A model generated the notes under the pieces. That model did not search any database. It had not been told where the DNA came from and worked only from the letters and a program-made list of their open reading frames with translations. From the NCBI GenBank assembly GCA_905221615.1, contig CAJNDT010004624.1:434001-498000 (forward strand): a DNA stretch of 64,000 bases. Direction: 5' to 3'. The position numbers were made by a program, and so were the translations under genes. Every line of letters begins with the position of its first letter. Within the stretch, counting starts at the first letter, position 1. Of this stretch, positions 1 to 11,275 are shown one piece after another. The DNA is from Symbiodinium sp. CCMP2592 (Eukaryota > Sar > Dinophyceae > Suessiales > Symbiodiniaceae).

Positions 1-957
1 ATCCAAAGCAGGTTCAACATGAATCAGCTGCGGCTCTGGCAGTGCAGAACAAACGGCCTAGCTGCTTTTGCACGTGTGCAGCCTCCGGCTCCGCTGGACG
101 AGCATGGCCGCCAGGCGTGAGGTTGTTGAAACACTGACCCTGGCCTTTCATAGACGGTCCTCCTTGAAGTGCAGAGCTCACGCCAGTTCATGTCATCGAA
201 TTCGCAAGTCTCGGTCTTGTGCAAGCCTTCAGGTAGAGAGTTGTCGCCACGAAGTCTTTCGGAAGATGCGAGACAGTTACGACAAGGCTTGCGGTCGAGC
301 CGAGTCCACACCCATCCTGTTTTTCGATTTGGAGGCAGGCACACGTTCCATCCCCTGACCCGAAGACAGGATCCTAAAACTGGACGTGGTAACTTCTATA
401 TTTTATAAAATTTTGTTACACTACTACATGATATTCTAGTGTATGAAAAAAGCCTGTCTCGGCAGTTCCTGGGAGGCAGACTCGGAGCCTTTCTCCGCGC
501 GCAGAATGGTGGAGCTCTTCCCCAGCCAGGGGATTTGCGACCACGGCGCGGCACAGCCACGAAAATGGCAGCACCTTACGGATGGTTGCAGGAAATTTCT
601 GGATTTTTTCGGCAGTAGTTGGGAGGAATCTTTTTTGAATGCAACAAGAGTTGTTTGATAGTTTTATCTGGTTGCTGATTGCACTCTTCAGGGCTTTGCG
701 GCAGGACTCAGGGTCTCGGAACGGGACCAAAGCGATTCTTGTATTGACGTTGACAGGGTCCTGCAGTACCACGGCAGAACTGCAAGAGATGCCGAAGGTG
801 GTTACGAGCTGAGATCGTTCAGATGGCTTTAAGATATCCTAGTGTTACAGCTGATACTGGCAGGGACCTACGAAAGGTAAATTGTTTGCACGGTATCATG
901 TGGCCTTCTCTGGCGCAGACTTCGGCTCAGATCCGTAGAGTCTGTCGAGGCCTCGGC
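1..957. other. No gene recognised
   Basis: Only short overlapping reading frames on both strands, none with protein-like composition or a recognisable motif. An AT-rich stretch lies around 395-430. The end of the region should carry the 5' flank of the ankyrin gene that starts at 958, but no promoter motif could be identified; dinoflagellate genes generally lack a clear TATA box. Confidence 0.5.
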
Positions 958-2375
958 ATGGGCAGCGGTGCCAGCAAGGCACCTGAGACAAAGAGTCCCA
1001 GAGTCAAAGCATCAGTTGATGAAGCTGACGCCAAGCGAATAGAAGGGGCCAAGCATGGGCACCGGTCTGATGAAGACTGGTTCTTTGACAAGCTGAATGG
1101 CTTGGCCGCCGAAGGGGATGCAAATGAAGTGAAGGAGTTGATTGACAAGTGGCCAAAGTGCATCGGCAAGTCGGGTGCCAGAGAAGCAACAGTGACTGCG
1201 GCCCTCGCCGGCAATGCAGAAACTCTAGAGACACTCCTGTCTCTGGGCGTTCGGCCTTACATCGGCCGAGATGATCCAGAGGTGAATCCACTGATGGCAG
1301 CAATCAAGATGCGGCATTGGAACTGCATTGTTCTGCTTGTTGAAAGGGCGTTGAAGTACGACTTTTCGACAGGCTTGCTGCAGGATGGCATGCAGGAGTT
1401 CGTCCTTTCCGGTGACACCGACATGATCGATACATTGGTTACCAAATACAACATCCCGGGAGCCTTGGAAGGAATGTAAAAAGGAAGCCTAGCGGCCTAG
1501 CGTGCTTGTTTAGTTTGGGCCATTCTTTTCCGAAGTCAGGTAATGCGAAGCTCTTGACCACCGCCTTGATGAAGGTGAAAGACCCTGAGAAGGCAGCAGC
1601 GATGTTTGAGAGATTGGCGGAAGGCGCTAAGAGCTTTAACACCGTGTCAACCGTTGCAGAAGAAGAAGGAAGTCTTGGCGGCGAGTTCGCCCCTATCCAT
1701 GCCGCATGCGTGGCGAAGAAGGATTCATTGCACAGGTTCATCCCGTTTCTCGTAGACAAGGGGGTTGACCTGTCACTGTGGGGTAAGATGCTGAGTTTGA
1801 AAACTTCGTATGCCAAGCGCCTACCACTGCACTATGCGGCTGAGAACAAGAGCATGAAGACTGAGACAGTCGTGATGGTTGCAAAGGCATATCCGCAAGC
1901 ATTGTTCGAGCCGGTGAACAATGTTCCCGGCCGGGCCCTGCCGTGCCAATGCTCCAAGCACAACCCGGAAACCCAGAAGGCATTGGAGACGTTCATGTAC
2001 GAATACATCTGCGAAGCATGTGACGCTGTGAAGCCCGAGAATATGGCGGACCTCTTCCGCTTGATGAGACTCGCCATCGAATTCGAAGGCGTCCGAACAA
2101 TTCCGACAGAAGAGCTTCCAAGAGGGAAGGTGACGGCTCTGGTTTCTCCGCTGGTCAGGGAAGGCCTGCATGGATCGGAGGCACGCCACTTTGTACAGGA
2201 AGCTGCTGCCTTTGCGGCTGCCAACCCTAGAGTGAACCTCGGGCGCGAGGGGGAGACCAAAGTTCAGGTCAAGAGCATCAGCTCCATTGGGAAGGCGGGA
2301 TGTAGCACATCGTGGCGGATGCCTGCAGTTGTGTTCTTCTGCTTGATTCCTCCTTGCCTATGTCCTGCGTTTTAG
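958..2375 (+). CDS. Ankyrin-repeat protein with N-myristoylation motif, two exons
   Basis: Two reading frames join into one 449-residue protein if 1472-1539 is removed as an intron (phase 1, GGT Gly across the junction). I chose the ATG at 958 rather than in-frame upstream starts because it gives MGSGASK, a classical N-myristoylation signal (Gly2, Ser6), which would anchor the protein to membranes. The body has ankyrin-like helical pairs: an ETLETLLSLGVRP and MAAIKMRHWNCIVLLVERA region in exon 1, then APIHAACVAKKD and LPLHYAAENKS (the TPLHxAA signature) in exon 2. A Cys-rich stretch CQCSKH follows. Ankyrin repeats mediate protein-protein contacts; the partner is unknown. The last 25 residues turn hydrophobic and Cys-rich, so the true C-terminus may be set by a further splice. 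Ankyrin assignment is good, exact ends less so. Confidence 0.72.
1472..1539 (+). other. Candidate 68-nt GA-AG intron in the ankyrin gene
   Basis: Exon 1 reads in frame to a stop at 1477-1479, while the frame of exon 2 has no ATG near its start. Removing GAATGT...GTCAG restores one frame with matching phase. The donor dinucleotide is GA instead of GT and the acceptor is followed by G, both known dinoflagellate habits. The borders share AGG(A/T)AAT-like sequence. The only GT donor with compatible phase (1476) would make a 38-nt intron, which is less likely. Confidence 0.6.
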
Positions 2376-2935
2376 CCGGAATCATTGTTTTCGTTCCCCG
2401 TCGTCGCGGTAGACATCGTTACCTCGCCATCATCTCATTCTTCAGTATCCTGTCGAGCCGAGTCGGCGACCTCCCAGCGCAGGCGATGCAGAAGCGAAGC
2501 AGTACACTGCACTTGTAACTGCTAGAAACTAGACGCTAGACGAGCAGTTGCATGACGCCACGTGTTCGGCAGATTTACGGGGCAGAATGGGAAGCTGTCT
2601 ACCTCCAGGCTCCACGTTATCGCTGACGACTGTATGAAAAACAGTTTATCTTCCCATTCGTAATTGTTGTCCTGCAGACTTCACCGTGAGTACCAACCAA
2701 TCTCTGACACATCGCGGATCATCGCGGCATTGTAGGTTGCGGGAGGTTTCAATAATCAGTCCGTGCCCCCTCTCTTCAAGCATGTTGGTGCTGAGATGAA
2801 ACTGTCAGAATCACATGCCAAGCGATCCATGGAGGTCGTAATCGTCGTGGTTGTCCTGACCATCAGCATTGAATCACCATCGTAATCCGTTCCATCATCG
2901 TGTGCATCGTTCTCCTCGTCCTAGTCGTCGTCGTC
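2376..2935. other. Intergenic, no gene recognised
   Basis: Holds the 3' flank of the ankyrin gene and the 5' flank of the PARP gene. The last 100 bases contain degenerate CGT/CAT trinucleotide runs. No motif, RNA gene or mobile element was seen. Confidence 0.4.
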
Positions 2936-4623
2936 ATGGTTCCTGATGGCAGCTCGAAGGTTCTGCAGAGCGACTTCTGGGAGCTGCTGCGCTTGGTGAG
3001 CCGTGCGGGCAAAGGTAAAGCCGACTGCAGCGAGTTGCTCAGCCCGACGGAGCCGGGATTTTTGGGTTCGGGAGTTGGGGGGATTTCGAGGCTACGGCTA
3101 GTCGGGGCTTCAGTACCTCAGGGCCTATTGAGTCTTGATGCTTGGAACCATTGCAGTAACGAAGATGACGGTAGCGAGAAGGCTTGTCCGGAATTCCCGC
3201 TCTCGGTGCTTGTGGTCCGGACGAGCATGCGTCAGAAGGCTAGGTCGTGCTCTGTGGAGGGTGCATGAGACTCGCAGCAGGCAAACCAAGCTTCAATCTT
3301 CTCAGCTTCCCAATGAACGATACATTCGTCTTGCTGGTGCTTGTGTCGACAGGACAACTATCCGTAAAACTATGAAATCCTTGAAGCCAAACCCAGCCGA
3401 GTGGCGATTCATCCCAAAGCACATGGAAGGAGCTGGAGAACCTGCTTTCACAGGAAATTTCGGCCAGGCTGCAGTGGGCCGCGGAGGCTTGTGCTTCTGG
3501 ACGCCTGGTTTTGGTGGAGTGTGGTGTGATCATCTAGGGTTTTGGGGTTTTCGGATTTATGCATTCCTAGGAGGGGCAGCAGGACAGAAACTCCAGCCAG
3601 AAGACAGACCGACAGCCAGCGTCACGACAGCCCTCAGCTCGTAATTAGGCTCAACATCAAGAGACGGTGAGAGATTTCCGCGGCTGTGCAAGGAAAAGAG
3701 TCGCTTGCGGACGGCCTCAGCACCTCCGATGCCGTGAGATATGCTCTATTCGTCGTAGCTGGACTGAGTTCTGCCGCTAAGAGCTCGAGTGGAGACGGCG
3801 ACGACGAGCCAGCTTCAGGCCCGGCGACAATGGCTTCACTGGCGATGGGCATGGTTGGCGAGCACTTGGAGACGTTGGTCAGTTGGTACTGCCAGGAGCT
3901 TCAAATTCCGAGCGGTTGGAATCTTCTGGACCTGTTGAAGCAAGGACTTGCAGGTGGTGGTGAAGGTCTCAGTGATGTTGTCTTTTCAGCGGGTGACATA
4001 GTCATCAAAAAGGCACTCCCAGCCGATCATCCTCAGTTCCTATGGCTGCAAGGTCTCTTCGAAAAGACTTTCCTAGGGATTTACACTCGAGACCGCAGGG
4101 GCGAGAGTGTTCCCAAGTCCTTGGAAGTCCAAGAGGTGGAGCAAGTCTACAACTGCGGGAGCTGGGGGGAATATGCTCGTCGTCGGCAGACAGTGCTGCA
4201 AGACATGGCGAAGGGTGGTACTTCCTGGGTTGGCGAGTTGAAGACAGACAAAAGCGCACTTGGCGAGCCGCCTGATTGGCAGACAGGGACAGAGCCAGGT
4301 CCCAACGAGCATTGGCTTTTCCACGGCACATCTCTGGCTGGCGAGGCTGGAATAACGGAAGGCGACTTCCGACTGAATATGGCAGGCAGCAATGCCGGAA
4401 CTTTGTATGGTCCGGAGCTTACCAATAGTTTCCTAGTATCTCCCGTCTTCGCGCGCCAGTTGTTTTTGTATCTGTCTGTGCGGCTTTGACAGGCAATGGT
4501 GTGTACTTGGCGGAGGCCCGAGATTTCAGGCTATATAGCATGGACAGTTTCAGAACACCGCCTGCTCAGAAAATCAGAGGATGTGTTGTGTGTGTGTGTG
4601 TGCGCATTGCGCACAGAAGCTGA
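2936..4623 (+). CDS. PARP-type ADP-ribosyltransferase, three exons
   Basis: Proposed exons 2936-3014, 3693-4409 and 4493-4623 give 308 residues with compatible phases. Exon 1 (MVPDGSSKVLQSDFWELL) ends at AAAG|GTAAAG. The junction at 3692/3693 (GCAAG|G) gives AGKGKESLADG. The second intron 4410-4492 interrupts the catalytic signature and splicing restores TLYGNGVYLAEA. The C-terminal half fits the PARP catalytic domain: WLFHGTS with NAD-binding His at about residue 237, and GVYLAE with Tyr at about 270, so two of the H-Y-E residues are visible. PARPs transfer ADP-ribose from NAD+ to proteins. The end is odd: after KIRG the frame runs through a (GT)n microsatellite (VVCVCV) and stops 8 codons later, where the family continues with a last beta strand and the third catalytic residue. 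Either a terminal exon was missed or the gene is 3'-eroded. Exon 1 is the least certain part. Confidence 0.68.
4410..4492 (+). other. GT-AG intron (83 nt) inside PARP catalytic motif
   Basis: Starts GTCCGG after codon base 1 of a Gly and ends TTGACAG before GCAATGG. Its removal converts a broken motif to YGNGVYLAE, the family's signature, which makes this the best supported intron in the window. Confidence 0.8.
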
Positions 4624-6737
4624 AAAGCGCGTGTGGCGGCCCCATACACGAGTCGTGATTCAGTTGGTTTGATTCATGCCAGCTTCTTATTGAACCCGTG
4701 AGGCTGTGTCCAAAAGTGATGAGTATACTACACCGCACCCCAATGGCCTGCGGAGCATGCTGATTTGCTTAAGTGCCCTCGGGCAAGTGCATTTTGGCAG
4801 CATTTGGTGTGTTCATGGTTCTGTGGGCGCATGGGCAGCACATGTGAAGGCTAGACCGCTACAGCTATCAGCCAACTGCAGGGTGTTTGCTGTGAGGAAT
4901 CGCCTGTTTTGGGCTTTGCGAGGTGGTCGGACGATTCAGCTACCAGTCTGGTTTCACTGCCCTAGAACTTTCTGCCCGCAAGAGACCAGATTGGGTGGAC
5001 TGACTGCTGGCATACTTGTAGCTGCACGCAGTTAACAGGCTACGGGAGGTTTCAGGGGAGAGTGAAGGTCAAAGCTAGAACCAGCTTGGATGTACTCGCC
5101 CTTTTCAAGCATGTGACGATCCTTGGAAGCTTTTCGCTGCCCATGAAGCGTTCTTGCCTTCTGTCCTCCGTTACGGTTCTTAGAAACCGGATCTTGAAAG
5201 CAGCCGGACATCTTTCGCCCTCTCGCAAGGAATTACAACGATCAGAAGCGGCCCGATGGTGATGAGCTTGCAGCAGCCCGAAGGAAGAAAGCCATTCCCG
5301 GAACCTTCTTGCCTCCCATGGCGCCGGGGAGACTTTTGGTTTGATGTGTGGTTTGGGGAGCCCAAAAGGAGGTTTAGGTAAGGGAGGGCTGAGTCCAGCA
5401 CGTCCCGAGGCATCCTGCAAGGGCGGTGGCTTTCATAGCATCCTCGGTGACCGGGAGACTCGGCCGCTCAAAGCTTAGGGCTCCGCAAAGACTCCGCAAA
5501 CTCAGCACAGCATGCTCTGCAGTGGCGTCGGGTAGAGTTGCGATGGGTTGAAAGCAAGCCTGGGAAGAGAGAGGAAGTACCTTTGCAGACTGCCGAGCAT
5601 GAAGTTATCAAGCATGCGCTCTGCAATTCGCACTTCGTGCTGTGGTTTCGAGCCTGTCCTCTCTTGGTTACATGTGTTGTGTTCTGAATTCCTTTCTATT
5701 CGCACGGTGCGACAACATGCTCGAAGCGTCGCTCACCACGCACCAGACATCATGCAAGATGTCTCACATGTCCCTGCGCAAGAACATGAGCACCAACAGG
5801 CACACCAATATCTACGTTGGGACGCACGTGTACGTACAAACTGCTCACGTGCACTCGCACAGACACACACACATACAGGTATACCTGTTCATACCTGCAT
5901 ACAAGCATAGGTGGAGACTATGAGAATCTGCACAAGCTTCGTCCCTCATAGCGTGTCGGGCTACATCTCTATTGCTACGTCTATGTGCCAGGGCAACCCT
6001 TGAAAGAGTGTGAGGAAAACTGAAAACATAAGTCTGACGGCGGCAGGAAAAGATCCGGGGCACGCAGCTCGCCTCTGGAATCATTCTGAACTGTGGGAGA
6101 GGGCTCTGACTTCAGGTTTCCGGTTGCTTCTTTGGGTTCACGAAGTGGCATAAAGCGTAGGCGCTCCGGTAAACTATCTGGCTGCGGCACGGCAAGCCAT
6201 CCTGTGTGATGTGCTGGGACGTTTCTCTCAGGGCGAATGAAAGCTTGTTTTTGCCAGACCACTTGCACCGACCAGGTTATCATTGCAAGTAGCATCTTGC
6301 AGGCATGACCCCTTTCTCGCCAGAGTCCTGCCCAAACTGTCCGCATGCACTCGTGCATGAGGTACCGTGAGATTGTCGTCTTTGACGAAGATCAGGTTTA
6401 CCCGGCGTACGTCTGTCGGTACAATCGTGTGACTTGAAGTTCTGATTGGCTGCATGAGAACCGCTCAGAGCCCGGCAGGTGGGCAATTGAGAATCAATGC
6501 TTGTTTGACAACCGGCCAAAGGTATCACAGCATCTCTGAAGGAGAGAGCTGTCACAATGCAGGTGCCAAATGATCAGGAAAAGATGCCTGCAACGTCTTG
6601 TGACCTTGTGCAGATCTCCGCACCAGCTAGTCGGCTCTTGATCCAAGGCTTGCGATATACGACATATCCGCCAGCTGTCTCGAGCCAAAGACAGTGCTAC
6701 GGGAGACTTTTTTAGTTGCGTTTGAAGTATTGAAACG
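4624..6737. other. Intergenic, no convincing gene
   Basis: Short frames on both strands without recognisable motifs. Minor features are a (CA)n patch near 5860-5890 and repeated GAGG/AGGG purine runs near 5340-5400. A 212-codon open frame on the minus strand at 6494-7132 overlaps exons of the plus-strand ubiquitin-like gene and is taken as antisense. Confidence 0.4.
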
Positions 6738-8984
6738 ATGGAGCCTGTTCCACGACGGTCTGCGGTGGCCGGGCCTCTTAGCGTCGCCATCAGCGGACCA
6801 TCTGGACTTTTGTGCACAGTGCATGCCTGCAAGTCGTGGTCCCTTCGAGAGCTCAAGCATGCCATCCAGGCAGGTTCCGCAGTCAAGTTTTCGACCGCAG
6901 TACATTTTGTGAAGTAGATCTGAGACGACATGATGCGAAGAGAAACCCTCGCGAAGATATTGGAACCTGCAAGGATGATCAAGGAATTTCCTGGCGCCAA
7001 CAGCGATTGATTTACGGCTTGCGCAATCTGGCTTGAACAGCTTGGATATGCATGCAGACTTTCCTTTTTAACGTTGAGCCCGTGCCATGAATGTATGGAA
7101 TCCATGCCAGCTAAACGAAGATTCTTCCCCAAGTGTACAACGGCAAAGGTGAGTTAAGCGATGCCGATCTCCTCGAGGAACTGTGCGCAGACGAGCCCCC
7201 AGACGATCCTCTGGATCTGACGCTAGTTCGCCGCTCTTTAGAGCAGGTGGAGTGGCTCCGCCTCGCAGAGGAGGAGATAAGAGTGAACATCGAAGGGAGG
7301 GCTGGAGGGAGGGGGATTTTGTGGAGGCTTCCTTCTTTTTCCCCTTTAGGACTGGAGCGAGCTGCTGAACCAGCCTGGGGAAGTTTGGTCCGATCGTGAG
7401 GTGGTGCTGCAGGCCGTGACCAGCTCGGGCTGGGCCTTGCAACATGCCTCGGAGGAGCTTCGTGCGGATCGGGCTGTGGTTGAGAAAGCGGTGAAGCAGA
7501 ATGGCTTAGCTCTGAAGTTTGCTGTGGCTGAGCTGACGGCCGATGTGGAAGTCGCCTTGGCGGCAGTCTCCCAGTGTGGCCGCGCTTTCCAGTATTGTTC
7601 GGATCTCCTCCAGGCAGACCGCGATTTCGTCTTATCTGCAGTGGGAGCCAACGGACACTCGCTGAAGTATGTCTCTGAGCAGCTGCAAGATGAGGAGATC
7701 GTGCGAACAGCCGTGGATCAGTGTGGAAACACACTCGGGAGCATCCTCGACAACTCGGCATCTGGACCATCTGTAAAGCGTAGGATCCGGCACGTGCTTC
7801 AGAACAAGGGTGTCCTCGGCTTCGAGGAAGATACCACGGCCGCCATAGACCAGATGCGCCCGATGACGATCTCTAGCAAAGGCTTTGATCAGGCCTGCTT
7901 CTTCGGTCGTGGTGGTTCCGATGGGCACCTGGGGTTAGTGAAGGTTCTGGGCTGGCAGGCGGCCCAGCTTTGCGAGTTAGCGAATTTGGGGCTTCCCGTG
8001 CCTCCGGGCTTCTGCTTGAAGGCTGGTCCGGAGCCCTGGGAGCTGTGGCCCTGTGCCAAGACAGCTTTAAATCAGGTGGAGGCAGCAATGCAACAAGAGT
8101 TTGGGAATCCCAATGCTCCGCTGCTGCTGTCGGTACGGAATGCCCAGCAGGAGGTTTCCAGCATTGGGCTCAGCGATGAAATCGCTCAGCACCTTGCAGC
8201 TCGTCAGAACCCGAACTGCGTCTGGGATTCCTATCGCCGGCTCATCGTGTCCTATGCCCAGGTGGTCCATAACCTCGACAGCACTCCTTTCGAGCTAGAG
8301 TTGGATAAAGTCACCGAAGCCTTGAATGCGAGGGATTGGCTGGGACGGAAGCACGACGTCTGGCAAATTCCAACCAACGATTTGCAGCAGTTGGTTGAGA
8401 CCTACAAGGACATCTACCAACAGCAGACAGGGGACGTGTTTCCGCAAGATCCGACTGTGCAGCTACAGAAGGCCATGGAGGCCGTTCACAGCAAATCAAT
8501 TTCGGATTCGGGGGCTGCGATCGTACAAGCGATGGTGTTTGGGAATTACGACTTCCACTCAGGAGCTGGCAAGCTCATGCTGCAAAACACAGATGGCACG
8601 CCCTGCGATTTTTCGGGCACTTGGCTGCCGAAAGCACAAAGAGAGGACATCTCAGCCCAGAAGCGGCCTGATCAGCAGTTGACTTTGCAGGCATCGCAGA
8701 AGTGGGCTGAGGCAGAGGGCATTGCCGAGGGCACTCGCTCGTCTGAGTTCCCCTCTTTGGAAGAAACCTTGCTGCCGGTTTGCGCTGGCTTGGCTCACTG
8801 CCAGGATGTCCTGGCCCGTGCAGGCCACAAGGACATCCAGGCCGTGGAGTTCGTGGTCCAGCAGGGGAGGCTCTGGCTCCTCCAGCCTTCCGCAAACAGC
8901 GCCAAGGTGCCAAGCGCACCGCCGTTGGCGGGCTTGGAGGGCTTTGAGCCGTTGCCGGGAGGTCTGCAGGGTTCCGGCTTATAG
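6738..8984 (+). CDS. Ubiquitin-like + DUF4116 repeats + degenerate PPDK N-terminal domain
   Basis: Four exons (6738-6873, 6984-7016, 7149-7282, 7350-8984) join in phase to 645 codons. The ATG at 6738 opens MEPVPRRSAVAG, then a ubiquitin-like fold: LSVAISGPSG, SWSLRELKHAIQAG, exon 2 adding ISWRQQRLIYG, exon 3 adding ELSDADLLEEL and LDLTLVRRS. Residues about 114-230 are four to five DUF4116 repeats (DREVVLQAV..GWALQHAS type). From about 285 to 611 the sequence follows the nucleotide-binding half of pyruvate phosphate dikinase (FFGRGG, ANLGLPVPPGF, LSVRN, WDSYRRLI, VQAMVFGN, LLQPS). Residues conserved for ATP binding look replaced: GGKGANLAEM reads GWQAAQLCEL, SVRSGA reads SVRNAQ, and the terminal QTR reads QPS. 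It is therefore probably a pseudoenzyme or adaptor. Intron 2 uses a GC donor. For intron 3 an alternative donor at 7247 is also in phase. Confidence 0.72.
7017..7148 (+). other. Candidate GC-AG intron (132 nt)
   Basis: Donor TACG|GCTTGC and acceptor CAAAG|GTGAG. Removal joins QRLIYG to ELSDADLL, the normal order in a ubiquitin-like fold. GC donors and AG|G acceptors are frequent in dinoflagellates. Confidence 0.55.
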
Positions 8985-9242
8985 TGGTTTTCGAGAGGAT
9001 GGGATGTTTCGGGGGCGTATCTGCTTCGATGAGTCGCGGGTAGGCTCTGCCAGCTTCCTGCCACGTGAGGACACGTGCAGGAGCCAGAGATGAACACATG
9101 CACCACTTCGGACGAGGCTCGGCGGTCTTCGTGAGCATTAGCAAAGCCTAAAGCCCGTCCTGCGCGGTGCGCACAAGCTGCCAAACAGCCTCGACTGCGG
9201 AAGGCTGAAATCTCTGGCCCGTCGCCAGAACTGAGTGCTGCC

Positions 9243-9713
9243 GTGGAGCCGGCTGTGGAGCCTCAACTCGACTTCTGGGGCTTTCCCACCGAAGTGCCAG
9301 GAGCACGAAGTTTAAGAACAGGGTGGAAGCCCAGACTTGTACAGAAGGGCGTGCCCACCAATCAGCCACATCAGCCTGCCGGCAGACCTCTGCCAGAGAT
9401 GCAGCAGAGTCAGCCGAGTAAGGAAAGGACTGAAGGCCTGACATTCGGCTTGGCCCTGCCGCTCTGGCAGACAGCTGTCGCCGGAGGCTTCGCCTGCGTG
9501 GCTCATCGCACAGTGGCCGCATCCGTGGCCGACCTCATGGGCTGCCCGACGCGCAAGCCTGCAATCCAAGAGCTGGCCAGGCAAGTGGCGCCGACAGTTG
9601 CCAGGAATGCCGTGAAGTTCTCCGCCGACTTTCCCTTCGGCGCCATCTGCTGTTCGCTGTATGTCCTGTCCTTGGCCGTAGACGAGCCAGCAGAAGTCTT
9701 GAAAGTGAAGTGA
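9243..9713 (+). CDS. Unidentified coding exon, Ala-rich C-terminus
   Basis: A 156-codon frame, GC-rich at third positions and protein-like from about codon 60 on (QTAVAGGFACVAHRTVAASV, ARQVAPTVARNAVKF), ending with TGA at 9711. No ATG lies near the 5' end, so it probably begins at a splice acceptor. It could be the last exon of the preceding ubiquitin-like/PPDK-like gene (8984 may be readthrough into an intron) or part of a separate gene. The hydrophobic Ala/Val/Cys stretches could be one or two membrane segments. I do not recognise the family. The antisense frame at 9148-9522 is considered a shadow. Confidence 0.4.
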   Translation: MEPAVEPQLDFWGFPTEVPGARSLRTGWKPRLVQKGVPTNQPHQPAGRPLPEMQQSQPSKERTEGLTFGLALPLWQTAVAGGFACVAHRTVAASVADLMGCPTRKPAIQELARQVAPTVARNAVKFSADFPFGAICCSLYVLSLAVDEPAEVLKVK

Positions 9714-11218
9714 CTTCCCGAGCCGAGGTCAACCTTTTGCATTTCTCCGCAACAAGCTCAGGGAAGGAGACCGCGGACAATCTGGATCCAATGAGTAGCT
9801 TTCAAGAATTGGGATTCTTTCTGCCGGTTTTCGTGTGCCCACGTGATGGCCTCTTTCCCGAAGCCGAAGCCATGCAATCCTGGTCCTGCCTGGAGTCCGA
9901 GCCCTCAAACTGGTTCTCTTGTCGGAGTGTCGAGTATTCCGCAGGCAGGTTCAGCTGCGCCTCTGCTGCCGCCACTTGGCATGACGCCCAACGAGTCTTC
10001 GGAACCTGTGTCTGCTTCTAGGACCGGGACCTTGCCGATGAGGAATTACAGGAACCTGTTCTTGCGCCAGAGCATGTGGAAACTGATGCCGGATCTGAAC
10101 CGGGTCGATGTTCGAATCATCTTGCGAAGGGTCCTTCGACCCCAGCGGTGGAGTTTAAGATGCCAGTTGCTCTGGCAGATGACTCGATGCACTCAGGTGA
10201 CCCTGGCCACTGTTGCAACATACCCGCTCGCGCTGCCCACCTTCAGCAACGACAAGAGCCTAGCCATCCGCTTCTCGACAGCCTCGTCGGAGTAAGTTCC
10301 TCACCGTGACGTGATTGAGAGAAAGGGGTCGAGAGAGGAAGAGGGACACAAAGAGACATATCGGACATTGAGTGGGTGAGTCAGTGAGAGAGATCTGCAT
10401 GATGTGTAGATCGACAAGCCGGCCCACCTACGGAGTGACAGAGGCTCGGATGGAGAGAGACAGAAAGGCAGACAGACTGACTGACCGGACCGACAGAAGG
10501 TACGTGAAGCTTGAGAAGAAGAGAAGGCAGGTGATGCAAATCCATAGACAGATGACAGATGTGTAGATACCAGCATACAAAGTTCTAAGAAGCTGTTTCA
10601 AGCAAATGGCTGTAATGAGCTTTCATCAATATCATGATGGGGTGCCGAGCTCCCTGCCCGGGGTGCTGTGTACTTAGACTCTAAGTCCATGAAAGTTGCA
10701 CGCTGCGAACCACAGCCCAGGTTCAGCGGCGAAGGCCTTACGTGCCCATGGCTACCGCGCGGTGGCATCAGCCAACCCCGTGGCAGCGGTTGAGATGTGA
10801 CTTCTGCACAGCTTATGTCCAGTGTATGGGGTGTAGCAAAAGGTTGGCATGGGAATGAGATGAATGCACGAAGCCGATGCAGAAGGAGTGCTTGGATTCC
10901 GAGATGCGTTTTGCTGGCAAAGGGTGTCTTTCTGGCCCAGTCTTAGATCCCGAAACAGCAGACCTCGGACTTTGGCAGCACATCTCCTAGGTAGTATTAG
11001 GATGTATTGGGGAAACCCCTTAAAGGGACCCTAATCCTAATCGCTCATCCTATAATCAAAGGTGCGCCATTGACGTTGTCCGAAACGCCGGGAACACTGC
11101 AGGCTGGGGCTCGGAATGTGCTGGGCAGGTGATAGGCACCCGATGTGATTGTCGTGTTAAGTACTTACGTTCTCTTCTACGGTAAGTACACAGGCATATA
11201 TGTATTTGATTGTATTTG

Positions 11219-11275
11219 TATATTTATATATATATATATATATACACATACATGCATATGTATATGTATTTATAT
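11219..11275. repeat. TA-rich microsatellite
   Basis: Tandem TATATA with interspersed CATA/TGTA steps. It generates spurious Ile/Tyr-rich frames on both strands. Confidence 0.85.

Noticed and set aside
6494-7132. 212-codon minus-strand frame
   Set aside because: It covers the first two exons of the ubiquitin-like gene on the other strand and shows no motif.
7247-7349. Alternative longer intron 3 of the ubiquitin-like gene
   Set aside because: Also in phase, but it would remove VEWLRLAEEEIR, which fits the expected link between the ubiquitin-like part and the DUF4116 repeats; the 7283 donor is preferred.
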